Shown: positions 27,739 to 35,700 of the stretch, piece after piece
How the letters are laid out: the number at the start of each line of letters is the position of its first letter
Numbering within the stretch: position 1 is the stretch's first letter
Assembly: GCA_041674745.1 (NCBI GenBank)
Contig: JBAYVD010000013.1
Span: 56,846 to 120,845, forward strand
Source of the DNA: UBA2040 sp041674745
GTDB taxonomy: Bacteria > Bacteroidota > Bacteroidia > Flavobacteriales_D > Crocinitomicaceae
Direction: 5' to 3'
DNA length: 64,000 nt
Made by a program: the position numbers and the translations under genes
The notes under the pieces: model-generated
Told to the model about the DNA's origin: nothing
Databases searched by the model: none
The model's input: the letters and a program-made list of their open reading frames with translations, nothing else

Positions 27739-28590
27739 CTAATTTTGGTTGCAAATTTCCGAAGCTTCTCGGAGAATTTGATGAATTCTTTTATCGTTTG
27801 TAATGCCTATTTTTCGTAATAAATCCTCTCGTAGACAAAGTGATTTGATCAAGACAATGTCGGAATCAAGTAAACGTTGTTTTTCGTCCATCGTCAGTTT
27901 TGTCAAACAGGTGATCGGGTACAAGCCAGAAATATCGATTCGCTCTTTCAAAGATCCTTTTTCGGGATAATCCCATCCGACTAAATCCATTCCCTTGCAT
28001 TTTGCATATTGAATCGCATCGCTAGTAAAACGGGTATTGGTGTAAATTTTCCCAGTAAAAAAATCCTTGTTTTCATGAGTGTTTTTGTTCCAACCATCCA
28101 AAATATCGGCAAATCGAGAATAAATGTAGAGCGGAACTTTTACGTCCGAACTTCGGTTGGGGTCGGAATGGAATTTGCATTCCACCAGGGTGATTTTGCC
28201 ATTTTTTTCGGCAACAACATCCACTTCATGTTGTACGCATGCGCCTTGTATTTTTTTCCCAACTTCTACTTCGTATCCCTTAAAGCGAAACAGTTCGCCA
28301 ACGTATTTTTCGAATGGAAATCCAGTCGGCCCTAATTCCAACAAGGCATTTTTTAGTTTGTAGCGAGCGGCCGAATCATTGTTTTTCCTTTTTAAAAGTT
28401 GAAAGGCTTTTTTGTAAATTTCTTTTGTACTGATACCATCGTATAGCAAGTGTTCTATTTCGGTTAAAATGATTTCTATTGCAGAAGCAGATGCTTTTGA
28501 TTTTTGCAAGGAATGGCGAAGTTTACCTTGATCAAACTCAACCTGCAAACCAGAAGATTTCGTCACAAAAATAGGTGCTTGTCTTTTCAT
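27739..28590 (-). CDS. ATP-cone domain protein with Mrr-like restriction endonuclease fold
   Basis: This is a 283-residue protein. Residues about 5-90 resemble an ATP cone (VTKSSGLQVEFDQGKLRHSL), the nucleotide-sensing module of ribonucleotide reductases. Residues about 92-215 form a PD-(D/E)xK nuclease core with Asp124, Glu137 and Lys139 (HEVDVVAEKNG, LVECKF) preceded by FEKYVGELF, as in Mrr. A nucleotide-regulated DNA nuclease or repair enzyme is the natural reading. No methyltransferase or specificity subunit is adjacent, so it is not an ordinary restriction system. It is the first gene of a two-gene operon with the beta-CASP RNase. Confidence 0.88.
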   Translation of the reverse strand: MKRQAPIFVTKSSGLQVEFDQGKLRHSLQKSKASASAIEIILTEIEHLLYDGISTKEIYKKAFQLLKRKNNDSAARYKLKNALLELGPTGFPFEKYVGELFRFKGYEVEVGKKIQGACVQHEVDVVAEKNGKITLVECKFHSDPNRSSDVKVPLYIYSRFADILDGWNKNTHENKDFFTGKIYTNTRFTSDAIQYAKCKGMDLVGWDYPEKGSLKERIDISGLYPITCLTKLTMDEKQRLLDSDIVLIKSLCLREDLLRKIGITNDKRIHQILREASEICNQN

Positions 28591-28688
28591 CTTTTGAAAG
28601 TGCTTTTTATTTCCTTGAAAGTTACAAGAAAGACTTGGCTTAAAAACTGATTGATGTCAGGTTTTAAAGGAAGAAGTTTCCTTCGCGA

Positions 28689-29225
28689 CTAATCAAGTGT
28701 GAAGACCAATACGGTTTTTTCAAGCAAGCGAAAGGCTAATTTTTCATTTTGATTCTTACACTGTGCAATAATCAAGTTGTTAGCATGATTAATTTCAAGA
28801 ATAGTTACGTCTTTTGCTAAATCATCCGTTTCGCCTTTAATCTTTTTATAAAGCGCTTCTTTGGCACCCCAGATTAAATGCAAATCAAGTACTTCATTCC
28901 AGTGCGAATCTTGTTCATTGCAAAAATAGGATTTGGCTTTTAAGATGCGTGGATGAATGGTTTGAATATCCACTCCAACAAGTGTCGTTCCCACATAAAC
29001 AGAAAACCAACCTTCTGAGTGGGAGATCGAGATAAATTTAGATTCAGCTGTAAGTTGAGGATTGCCTTTTGGACCGTATGAAAGGGAATCCAAATCAATG
29101 CCAAATAGTTGCATCAATCGGTGGGTTTCAGCTTTTTCAAAATCTCGTTTTTTTACTTCTTTCGCTTTCAACCGAAAGGAAACCCAGATTTCGCCAATAA
29201 CTGTTTTAATATGAATATCATCCAC
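28689..29225 (-). CDS. 4'-phosphopantetheinyl transferase (Sfp-like), pigment cluster
   Basis: This 178-residue enzyme transfers the phosphopantetheine arm of CoA to the active Ser of acyl carrier proteins. The family marks are ISISHSEGW near residue 65, the Mg-binding GVDIQ (Asp86) and WGAKEALYKK with Glu123. It is shorter than Sfp (224 residues) but holds all metal ligands. The start is a GTG at 29225-29223; no in-frame ATG lies nearby. The gene faces away from the C45 gene across a shared short promoter region and marks the left end of the cluster, where three carrier proteins need activation. Confidence 0.92.
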   Translation of the reverse strand: MDDIHIKTVIGEIWVSFRLKAKEVKKRDFEKAETHRLMQLFGIDLDSLSYGPKGNPQLTAESKFISISHSEGWFSVYVGTTLVGVDIQTIHPRILKAKSYFCNEQDSHWNEVLDLHLIWGAKEALYKKIKGETDDLAKDVTILEINHANNLIIAQCKNQNEKLAFRLLEKTVLVFTLD

Positions 29226-29270
29226 TGTGAGAAACCATTTATTTTACCAAAAATTAAGGCTTTTTTCAAC

Positions 29271-29278
29271 TATCTTTG
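29271..29278 (+). promoter_or_regulatory. Candidate promoter -7 box for the C45 acyltransferase operon
   Basis: TATCTTTG matches TAnnTTTG exactly and ends 11 bases before the ATG at 29290, which supports that start over a GTG at 29227. Confidence 0.6.
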
Positions 29279-29289
29279 TAGCATCGAAA

Positions 29290-30975
29290 ATGACCAATGA
29301 CTTGATAAAGATACTTTTTAAATACCTATTTCGAATTGTAGGAATATTTTTTGAACTGATAACCTTCGGTTTGATTCTGCTTGTCTTCTTTTTAATTTTC
29401 AATTCCGTCATCAAGCCTCCCAAAATGGGCGAAACCAATAATGGAATTCGCGAAAAAGTAGGGGCGAATCATTATGTATTGGGAAACAATTACTTGAGAA
29501 AAAATGAATACGGAATTTGGGAAATGTACGTGGAGGGTAATCCTTCCGAACGTGGATTGGTGTATGGCGAATTAGCGAAAGAATTGGTGCAACGTCAAGA
29601 AGATATTTTTGTAGCCCAAATCAACCAATTTGTCCCGAGTAAGTTTTTTCAGCAATTTTTGCGCCTAATGATCGGCTTTTTTAATGCGGATTTACCCAAA
29701 TTCATTCCACTGGAAAATCAGCAGGAAATTTATGGAATATCTCGTGCTTTTTCAGATAAATACAATTACATCGCGCCAAAATATACACGTATTTTAAATT
29801 ACCACGCAGCGCATGATATTGGTCATGCATTGAACGATTATAGCATGGTTGGTTGCACTTCTTTTGCTTTGAAAGGAGACATGACGGAGAATGGACAATT
29901 GATGATTGGCCGAAATTTTGATTTTTACGTGGGGGATGAATTCGCGGAAGACAAATTATTGTTGTTTGTTCACCCAACCGAAGGACATAGTTTTGTTTCC
30001 TATTCATGGGCTGGATTTACGGGTGTTGCTTCGGGTTTGAACGATCAAGGTTTGAGCGTCACCATCAATGCTTCAAAATCAGATTTGCCGACCAGTTCAA
30101 AAATGCCTATTTCCCTGCTTGCACGTGAGATTTTACAATATGCTTCGACAATTGATGAAGCGTTGGCGATTGCGAAAAAACGCCATACATTTGTTTCGGA
30201 GACTTTGATGGTTGGTTCGACCAAAGACAATAAGGCCGTATTAATTGAAAAGTCACCTTCGAAAACGGGAGTTTTTGACAATGGCGAAAATGTGGTAGTC
30301 TGCTCCAATCACTATCAATCGTCCACCTTCAAAGAAACGAAAGTCAATCTGCAAAACATTGCCGAAAGTGATAGCAAATACCGCTACAATCGTGTGGAGG
30401 AACTTTTGTCAACACAAAAAAATATGACACCTGTTTCGATTGTTGAACTGTTGCGAGATCAATACGGTCCGCACGGAGATACGTTGGGAATGGGAAATCC
30501 TCGTGCCATCAATCAATTGATTGTGCATCACAGCGTTGTTATCGTTCCGGCGGAAAGTATGTTTTATGTTTCCACCTCGGATTTTCAATTGGGAAAATTC
30601 TTGGGGTATGATTTAAAAAAATCCATTCAAGCGAAAAAAGGAATTATCAACAATCAAGTGAAAGCATCACCGTTTCTTGAAACTGAAAATTACCGCGATT
30701 TTATAGCTTTCAAAAAGACAAAAAAGCAAATAAGTGATTTTCTGATTTTAAACAAATCTTTGAATTTGACGAAAGATGAAATTGGCTTGTTCATCAAAAA
30801 CAACAGCGAATCGTATGTTACTTATGAGCTAGTAGGAAAATATTTCAAGAAAAAAGGTAACTTTATTCAAGCCAAAGAAATGTTTACAAAAGCCTTGACG
30901 AAGGAATTGTCTTCCTTGCAGGTACAAAAAGAAATTGAAAGTTTACGAAACGAATGTACAAAAGTGAACCATTAA
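29290..30975 (+). CDS. Membrane-anchored C45-type autoproteolytic acyltransferase/hydrolase
   Basis: This is a 561-residue protein. An N-terminal transmembrane helix (about 14-35) anchors it, presumably with the body outside the cytoplasm. The Ntn-hydrolase domain runs from about 60 to 440. Cys189 in VGCTSF is the predicted autocatalytic cleavage site and new N-terminal nucleophile, followed by GRNFDFYVGDEF and NDQGLSVTINAS. This resembles the isopenicillin N acyltransferase family (peptidase C45). A TPR-like C-terminus (about 500-555) is added. It overlaps the next gene, the PaaK-like ligase, by 22 bases. A role in acyl transfer or ester formation in the pigment is plausible but unproven. 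Confidence 0.9.
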   Translation: MTNDLIKILFKYLFRIVGIFFELITFGLILLVFFLIFNSVIKPPKMGETNNGIREKVGANHYVLGNNYLRKNEYGIWEMYVEGNPSERGLVYGELAKELVQRQEDIFVAQINQFVPSKFFQQFLRLMIGFFNADLPKFIPLENQQEIYGISRAFSDKYNYIAPKYTRILNYHAAHDIGHALNDYSMVGCTSFALKGDMTENGQLMIGRNFDFYVGDEFAEDKLLLFVHPTEGHSFVSYSWAGFTGVASGLNDQGLSVTINASKSDLPTSSKMPISLLAREILQYASTIDEALAIAKKRHTFVSETLMVGSTKDNKAVLIEKSPSKTGVFDNGENVVVCSNHYQSSTFKETKVNLQNIAESDSKYRYNRVEELLSTQKNMTPVSIVELLRDQYGPHGDTLGMGNPRAINQLIVHHSVVIVPAESMFYVSTSDFQLGKFLGYDLKKSIQAKKGIINNQVKASPFLETENYRDFIAFKKTKKQISDFLILNKSLNLTKDEIGLFIKNNSESYVTYELVGKYFKKKGNFIQAKEMFTKALTKELSSLQVQKEIESLRNECTKVNH

Positions 30976-32222
30976 TACAAGAAGGAAAGGTTGTTTCAAC
31001 TATTTTGTTGACGGCAGTGCAATATGCTTGGCAGCATTCGCCTTTTTACAAAAGACTTTTCGCCCATTTTGATTTCACGACTCCGCTGTCAGTGGAAGAT
31101 TGGAAGAAAATTCCTTTTACCACCAAAGATGATCTTTCAGAAAATAATGAAGCGTTCCTTTCTATTCCTAAAACGGAAATTGCAGATTACGTAACGACTT
31201 CCGGCACAACCGGCTCTCCGGTTACGATTTATTTATCTCGTTCAGATTTGAAACGTTTGGCCATCAATGAAAGAGATTCGTTGGCTTTGGCAGGCGTAAA
31301 AAAGGGTGATGTTGTTCAATTGACGACAACCATCGATCGTCAATTTATGGCTGGAATGGCCTATTATCTTGGCGTGCAAGAATTGGAAGCTGGAATGGTT
31401 CGAATCGGTCCTGGCGTTCCCGAATTGCAGTGGGATGCCATTCTAAAATACGGCCCCAGAGTCTTAATAGCTGTACCCAGTTTTATCCTCACCTTGATTA
31501 ATTATGCGAAAAACAAAGGAATCGATTACCAGAATTGTTCTGTAGAATCCATCGTTTGCATTGGTGAATCCGTGCGCGACGACCGTTTTGAATTAAATAC
31601 CTTAGGATCTCGAATTACCAAGGATTGGAAAGTAGATTTGTTTTCAACCTATGCTTCAACAGAAATGGCAACGGCTTTTACAGAGTGCAAAGCTCAAAAT
31701 GGCTGCCATTTAAACGATCAGTTGATGCATTTGGAAGTACTGGATGAAAATGGAAACGAAGTGCCAGATGGTGAAGAAGGAGAAATCGTCATTACAACTT
31801 TAGGAGTTACCGGAACGCCGCTCATTCGTTATCGCACAGGAGATATCGCAAAACGATTTCTATCGGATTGTTCTTGTGGGAAAAATACGCCACGTTTGGG
31901 ACCGATTGTTGGCAGGAAAAATCAAATGATAAAATTCAAAGGCACCACGATTTTTCCGCAGGCTATTTTTGACGTTTTCGAATCCTTTCAGGAAATTATA
32001 TGTTTCAAAGTAATTGTTGAAAAGGATGAAATTCAAAATGATCGCGTGGTCATTCTTTTGGATGAAAAATTGAAGGGTTCACCCATTCTAGAGGAGGTGA
32101 AATTGAAATGCAATTCCAAGTTGAAAGTGATTCCAAATTTTGAATTTGAACTTTTGGAAAAAATCCAAGCGCAAGTCTACAAGAAAAATTTGCGCAAACC
32201 AGAGAAAATTATTTTTGTTTAA
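30954..32222 (+). CDS. PaaK-like AMP-forming ligase (aryl acid activation)
   Basis: This 422-residue adenylate-forming enzyme has the P-loop TSGTTGSPVTI near residue 82, YASTEMATAF near residue 235 and the hinge-region TPLIRYRTGDIA near residue 285, as in phenylacetate-CoA ligase. In the pigment pathway it would adenylate 4-hydroxycinnamate made by the ammonia lyase and load it on CoA or directly on an ACP. The C-terminal domain is shortish but present (ends KNLRKPEKIIFV). The ATG lies inside the C45 gene (22-base overlap), showing tight coupling. The substrate is inferred from context. Confidence 0.92.
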   Translation: MYKSEPLIQEGKVVSTILLTAVQYAWQHSPFYKRLFAHFDFTTPLSVEDWKKIPFTTKDDLSENNEAFLSIPKTEIADYVTTSGTTGSPVTIYLSRSDLKRLAINERDSLALAGVKKGDVVQLTTTIDRQFMAGMAYYLGVQELEAGMVRIGPGVPELQWDAILKYGPRVLIAVPSFILTLINYAKNKGIDYQNCSVESIVCIGESVRDDRFELNTLGSRITKDWKVDLFSTYASTEMATAFTECKAQNGCHLNDQLMHLEVLDENGNEVPDGEEGEIVITTLGVTGTPLIRYRTGDIAKRFLSDCSCGKNTPRLGPIVGRKNQMIKFKGTTIFPQAIFDVFESFQEIICFKVIVEKDEIQNDRVVILLDEKLKGSPILEEVKLKCNSKLKVIPNFEFELLEKIQAQVYKKNLRKPEKIIFV

Positions 32223-32239
32223 CTAAATATACGATCGAT

Positions 32240-32887
32240 ATGAAAAAGTATCTTTTATTCACAGCTTTCCTAACTGTTTTATCTTTTGGATCGAAAGCAC
32301 AAACTGCGGCCGATTTGTTATCAAAATCAGACGTAAAAATTTCATGGTTGGGAATCGACTTCTCGCATGTAAAATTAATTGGTTCTTTTAGCCAATTTCA
32401 AGAAGCTGGCGCTACTGGACCTCAATTGATTCGAGACAAATATTTTCCGGGATGGAATCAATTGATTTTGAATGAACCAAAATATGATGTGGCTGGCATG
32501 GTTCGCAAAGAAAAAGTTGAAATGAACATTGAGCCAATCACAAAAATCAATGCGAAAGCAGATCTTGGTACGCTTGAAGGCGAAGAAACCCCAAATTACA
32601 CCAAAGAAGATATTCAACGATTTATCAAAAAATACAATTTCGGTGAAAAAGAGGGAATTGGTATGTTGTTTATTGCAGAATCGCTAAATAAGACGGCGGA
32701 GACCGCTCGTTATCATTTCGTGGCCATCAACATGAAAACCAATGAGATCTTGTTGTACGATGTGTTTAACACTGTTCCGGGTGGATTTGGTTTGAGAAAC
32801 TTTTGGGCCAAATCTTATTTTGGTGTAATTGAAGCAATCAAAGATAAAAAATACAAAGCTTGGAAAAAGGAATTGGGAATTAAATAA
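32240..32887 (+). CDS. Exported protein of unknown function in the pigment operon
   Basis: This 215-residue protein has a signal peptide (MKKYLLFTAFLTVLSFGSKAQ) and no lipobox, so it is probably periplasmic. I recognise no domain; the segment YHFVAINMKTNEILLYDVFNT and the aromatic-rich C-terminus suggest a compact alpha/beta fold. It follows the ligase gene by 17 bases and closes the three-gene operon, ahead of a strong terminator. Its place suggests handling of the pigment or its precursors outside the cytoplasm, but there is no direct evidence. Confidence 0.82.
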   Translation: MKKYLLFTAFLTVLSFGSKAQTAADLLSKSDVKISWLGIDFSHVKLIGSFSQFQEAGATGPQLIRDKYFPGWNQLILNEPKYDVAGMVRKEKVEMNIEPITKINAKADLGTLEGEETPNYTKEDIQRFIKKYNFGEKEGIGMLFIAESLNKTAETARYHFVAINMKTNEILLYDVFNTVPGGFGLRNFWAKSYFGVIEAIKDKKYKAWKKELGIK

Positions 32888-32902
32888 TTTCTGACAAGAC
32901 AC

Positions 32903-32940
32903 AAAAAAAAGGATGAATTCATTGAATTCATCCTTTTTTC
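32903..32940. terminator. Bidirectional terminator between convergent cluster operons
   Basis: The arms at 32905-32921 and 32923-32939 are 17-base perfect complements (AAAAAAGGATGAATTCA and its complement) separated by one T. Each strand ends in six T residues, so the hairpin can stop transcription from both sides. Confidence 0.92.
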
Positions 32941-32957
32941 GTTTCATTCTATTTCGA

Positions 32958-34178
32958 CTACATCGTTACAACGTGATTCAATGTTTTTAAGATCGTTGTG
33001 TGTTTGCGAACAAATGGATTCGTTTCATCCCAAATATATCCCGCTAATACGGAGCAAATTTGTTTTTTGAAGTCTTCGTTCGTATTCTCAGAAAAGAAAA
33101 TGTTTTGCAAAGAACCATCGTACCATCCGTCAACATAACTTCTGAATACCTCAATTCCTTTTTGTAATTCAATGCTGTAATCTTCAAAATTCACGGCATT
33201 GCCTTTCAAGTGTTCAGCGACTATATTGGCGGCTTTGTAACCGGAAGAAACAGCCAAGGTAACACCTGAACTGAAAATTGGGTCCAAAAATTCTGTGCTA
33301 TTCCCACAAAGTATATAGCCTTCGCCGTATAATTGTTTCACAGAAACGGAATAGTTCGTCACCATTCTCGGGTCAAATTTGTATTCAGTTTTTACAAAAC
33401 GGTCGTGTAGCCCCGGGAATGAACTTACCAAGTCTTTGTATTTCTGACCATTGTTTTCAGCACATTCGTTTACAAAATCGGTGTTTCCTACAACACCAAC
33501 GGAACAAGTCCCATCCGAAAAAGGAATACACCAAATCCAAGAGGTATTGTTGTTGAAGGAATGCACAAATATATTGTTCCCCGCAATTTCCGTTCGATTA
33601 CTATCGTCCAAATGGGAGAAAATAGCACTTCTAGGAGGAGAAGGAACCGGAACTTCCAAATCAAACATTCTTGGCAAAACTCTTCCGTAACCACTTGCAT
33701 CCACAACGTATCGGCAAGTCAAAGTATGTTCAGCTTGATCGACATCACGGTATTGAAGCGTTTGAATCGTTGGACTGGTTGTTACCTTCAACACTTCGGC
33801 GTTAAATTCCAAGTCAGCGCCTTTTTTCTCTGTTTCTTTCGCTAAAGCCAAATCAAAATCAGCTCGTTTTACCTGGTAAGTATATTTCCAACTAGGTTCC
33901 GTAAATTGTTTATCAAAACGGAAATCACAAATCTTTTCATTCTGATAAAAACAAGCACCTGATTTTACTTGGAATTTTAAGTCTTCGATGCATTTCAACA
34001 AACCCAATTCATCCAAATAGTCCATGCAATGTGGGAGTAGACTTTCTCCAATTACGAACCTTGGAAATTCCATTTTTTCCAATATTTTTACAGTGAAGCC
34101 TTCTTGCATAAGCTTACACGCTGCAATGGTTCCAGCTGGGCCAGCACCAATCACAATGATGTCGAAATTAGTTGTCAT
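32958..34178 (-). CDS. FAD-dependent oxidoreductase of the tryptophan-halogenase-like family
   Basis: This 406-residue flavoprotein has the FAD-binding GAGPAGTIAA at about residues 12-21, GESLLPH near residue 45 and SWIWCIPF near residue 212. The last holds the WxWxIP pattern regarded as a mark of flavin halogenases. A Lys in KSGACF near residue 74 lies where these enzymes keep a catalytic lysine. Chlorinated flexirubins are known, so ring halogenation is possible. A non-halogenating reductase or hydroxylase of the same superfamily is the alternative. The ATG at 34176-34178 is preferred over a TTG at 34196. It overlaps the upstream CrtI-like gene by 11 bases, as the last gene of a four-gene operon. 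Confidence 0.88.
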   Translation of the reverse strand: MTTNFDIIVIGAGPAGTIAACKLMQEGFTVKILEKMEFPRFVIGESLLPHCMDYLDELGLLKCIEDLKFQVKSGACFYQNEKICDFRFDKQFTEPSWKYTYQVKRADFDLALAKETEKKGADLEFNAEVLKVTTSPTIQTLQYRDVDQAEHTLTCRYVVDASGYGRVLPRMFDLEVPVPSPPRSAIFSHLDDSNRTEIAGNNIFVHSFNNNTSWIWCIPFSDGTCSVGVVGNTDFVNECAENNGQKYKDLVSSFPGLHDRFVKTEYKFDPRMVTNYSVSVKQLYGEGYILCGNSTEFLDPIFSSGVTLAVSSGYKAANIVAEHLKGNAVNFEDYSIELQKGIEVFRSYVDGWYDGSLQNIFFSENTNEDFKKQICSVLAGYIWDETNPFVRKHTTILKTLNHVVTM

Positions 34179-35700
34179 ACTCGTTGATTTTGTCAATTAT
34201 ATCTTTGGGCTCCAAAAAGTTGAAGCAGGTTACAAATGCTCCAATTGCCGCCCCTAAGATACCGTGAAAAATAATATTTTGACCAGTTAAATACAAATTT
34301 GGAATCTTTGTTTTGGAATTTATCGAAGTGGCCGTTGGATTTTTGAAATTTTTCATGATTCCATAGAGAGAACCTTCAGGAGTTCCTAAGTAATCTTTAT
34401 AGGTTAAGGGCGATGAACTGTACGTATTTTTTATGATTTTTCTAAACCCTTCATAGCGCGATTCCATGCGTTGTAGGATTTTTTCTTCTTGGAATTTTTT
34501 AAAAGCTTGATACGCCTCTGTTCTTTCAGAAGGATTGATTCTTGTATTGATGGTTTGTTCCCATTCTTTTACTTCATCGATGGACATATAAGCCATCACA
34601 CAAATCGACTCAGCATATTCCAGGGATTTGGAAGAAGCAGGTGTACAGACATACAAAGTTTGTGGCCAAGTTTCGGATGAATAATGCGTATCATTCCAAA
34701 ATTCATCCGTGAAATGCTCGTAGATATTGTGATTCAAATAAGGAAACGATTTTTCGTGTAACGAAAAATAGACCATGAACGATGAAACTGTATTTTCTAA
34801 TTTGGAAATTCGATTTCTGTATGCTTTTCTAAAATGTTTTGGTCCAAAAACATCTATGGTAAGGGCCGGATGCATATTCGAAATGAAATGATTTGCGAAA
34901 TATTCAGACCCATCAGAACAAATAACAGAATTCAGTTCTTTGTTGGTGGTATAAGTAGCTTTGATTACTTCTTTGTGCTTCAAAATATCGCTACCGTATT
35001 TGTGTAATTCCTTGGAAAGTAATTTGGCAATTTGTGAACCGCCGTCCAGCATTCGGTAACTACCTTTGAGGTAGCTATTTAAGATCAAGGCAACGACATA
35101 CAAGGGTGTGGTATTTCGATCGCCAGCATACAACATACCCGATCCCAAAAGTACCATCCGAAGATTTTCATCTTGGGTAATACTCGCTACAAAATCCCAA
35201 GCCCCTAACTCTAATATTTCCGGTGAGTTCAGGTAGTTTTTTCCAGCGTGCAATTTTAAATTGTACAAGGGGAAATAGTCGCAAATTTCACGAATTTTAG
35301 CGCAAAAGAGTTCAATAGCTTTCGCTTCTTTTGGAAATGACTCCAATAATTTTTCTTGAAATTGGTCATATCCTTGCGCATGCGAATAGGTTTCCCCATT
35401 CGGCAACCTAATTTTGTCAAACGCATCTCTGTCCAGCGCTTTCATGTGAAGCTTGTCCAAAATGCCCAAATACTTGAAGAGTAAATTTAAATTTTCACCT
35501 TTGTCTAATCCACCGATGTAATGCACGCCAGTATCGAAAACACATTTGTCGCGACTAAATACCTGCAAAGCACCGCCGATTTGATGATTTTTTTCAAGTA
35601 CTAAAACAGAATAATTGTTTTTTGCCAATAGAACGGCAGAGGTCAATCCTCCCATTCCACTGCCAACAATTATGAAGTCATATTTTTTGTTCTCAGTCAT
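34168..35700 (-). CDS. CrtI/phytoene-desaturase-like FAD oxidoreductase
   Basis: This 510-residue protein has an N-terminal FAD fold (IIVGSGMGGLTSAVLLAKN, then VLEKNHQIGGALQVF) and a C-terminal NLYLTGQNIIFHGILGAAIGA segment typical of the carotenoid isomerase/retinol saturase group. In flexirubin clusters such proteins are taken to alter saturation or geometry of the polyene, or to oxidise the ring; the reaction here is unknown. The gene overlaps the MMPL-fusion gene by 8 bases upstream and the halogenase-like gene by 11 bases downstream. A second paralogue sits at the head of the same operon. Confidence 0.93.
   Translation of the reverse strand: MTENKKYDFIIVGSGMGGLTSAVLLAKNNYSVLVLEKNHQIGGALQVFSRDKCVFDTGVHYIGGLDKGENLNLLFKYLGILDKLHMKALDRDAFDKIRLPNGETYSHAQGYDQFQEKLLESFPKEAKAIELFCAKIREICDYFPLYNLKLHAGKNYLNSPEILELGAWDFVASITQDENLRMVLLGSGMLYAGDRNTTPLYVVALILNSYLKGSYRMLDGGSQIAKLLSKELHKYGSDILKHKEVIKATYTTNKELNSVICSDGSEYFANHFISNMHPALTIDVFGPKHFRKAYRNRISKLENTVSSFMVYFSLHEKSFPYLNHNIYEHFTDEFWNDTHYSSETWPQTLYVCTPASSKSLEYAESICVMAYMSIDEVKEWEQTINTRINPSERTEAYQAFKKFQEEKILQRMESRYEGFRKIIKNTYSSSPLTYKDYLGTPEGSLYGIMKNFKNPTATSINSKTKIPNLYLTGQNIIFHGILGAAIGAFVTCFNFLEPKDIIDKINEYDN

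Noticed and set aside
29227..29289. GTG-initiated extension of the C45 protein
   Set aside because: The -7 box at 29271-29278 lies inside it, and the ATG at 29290 gives a clean membrane anchor.
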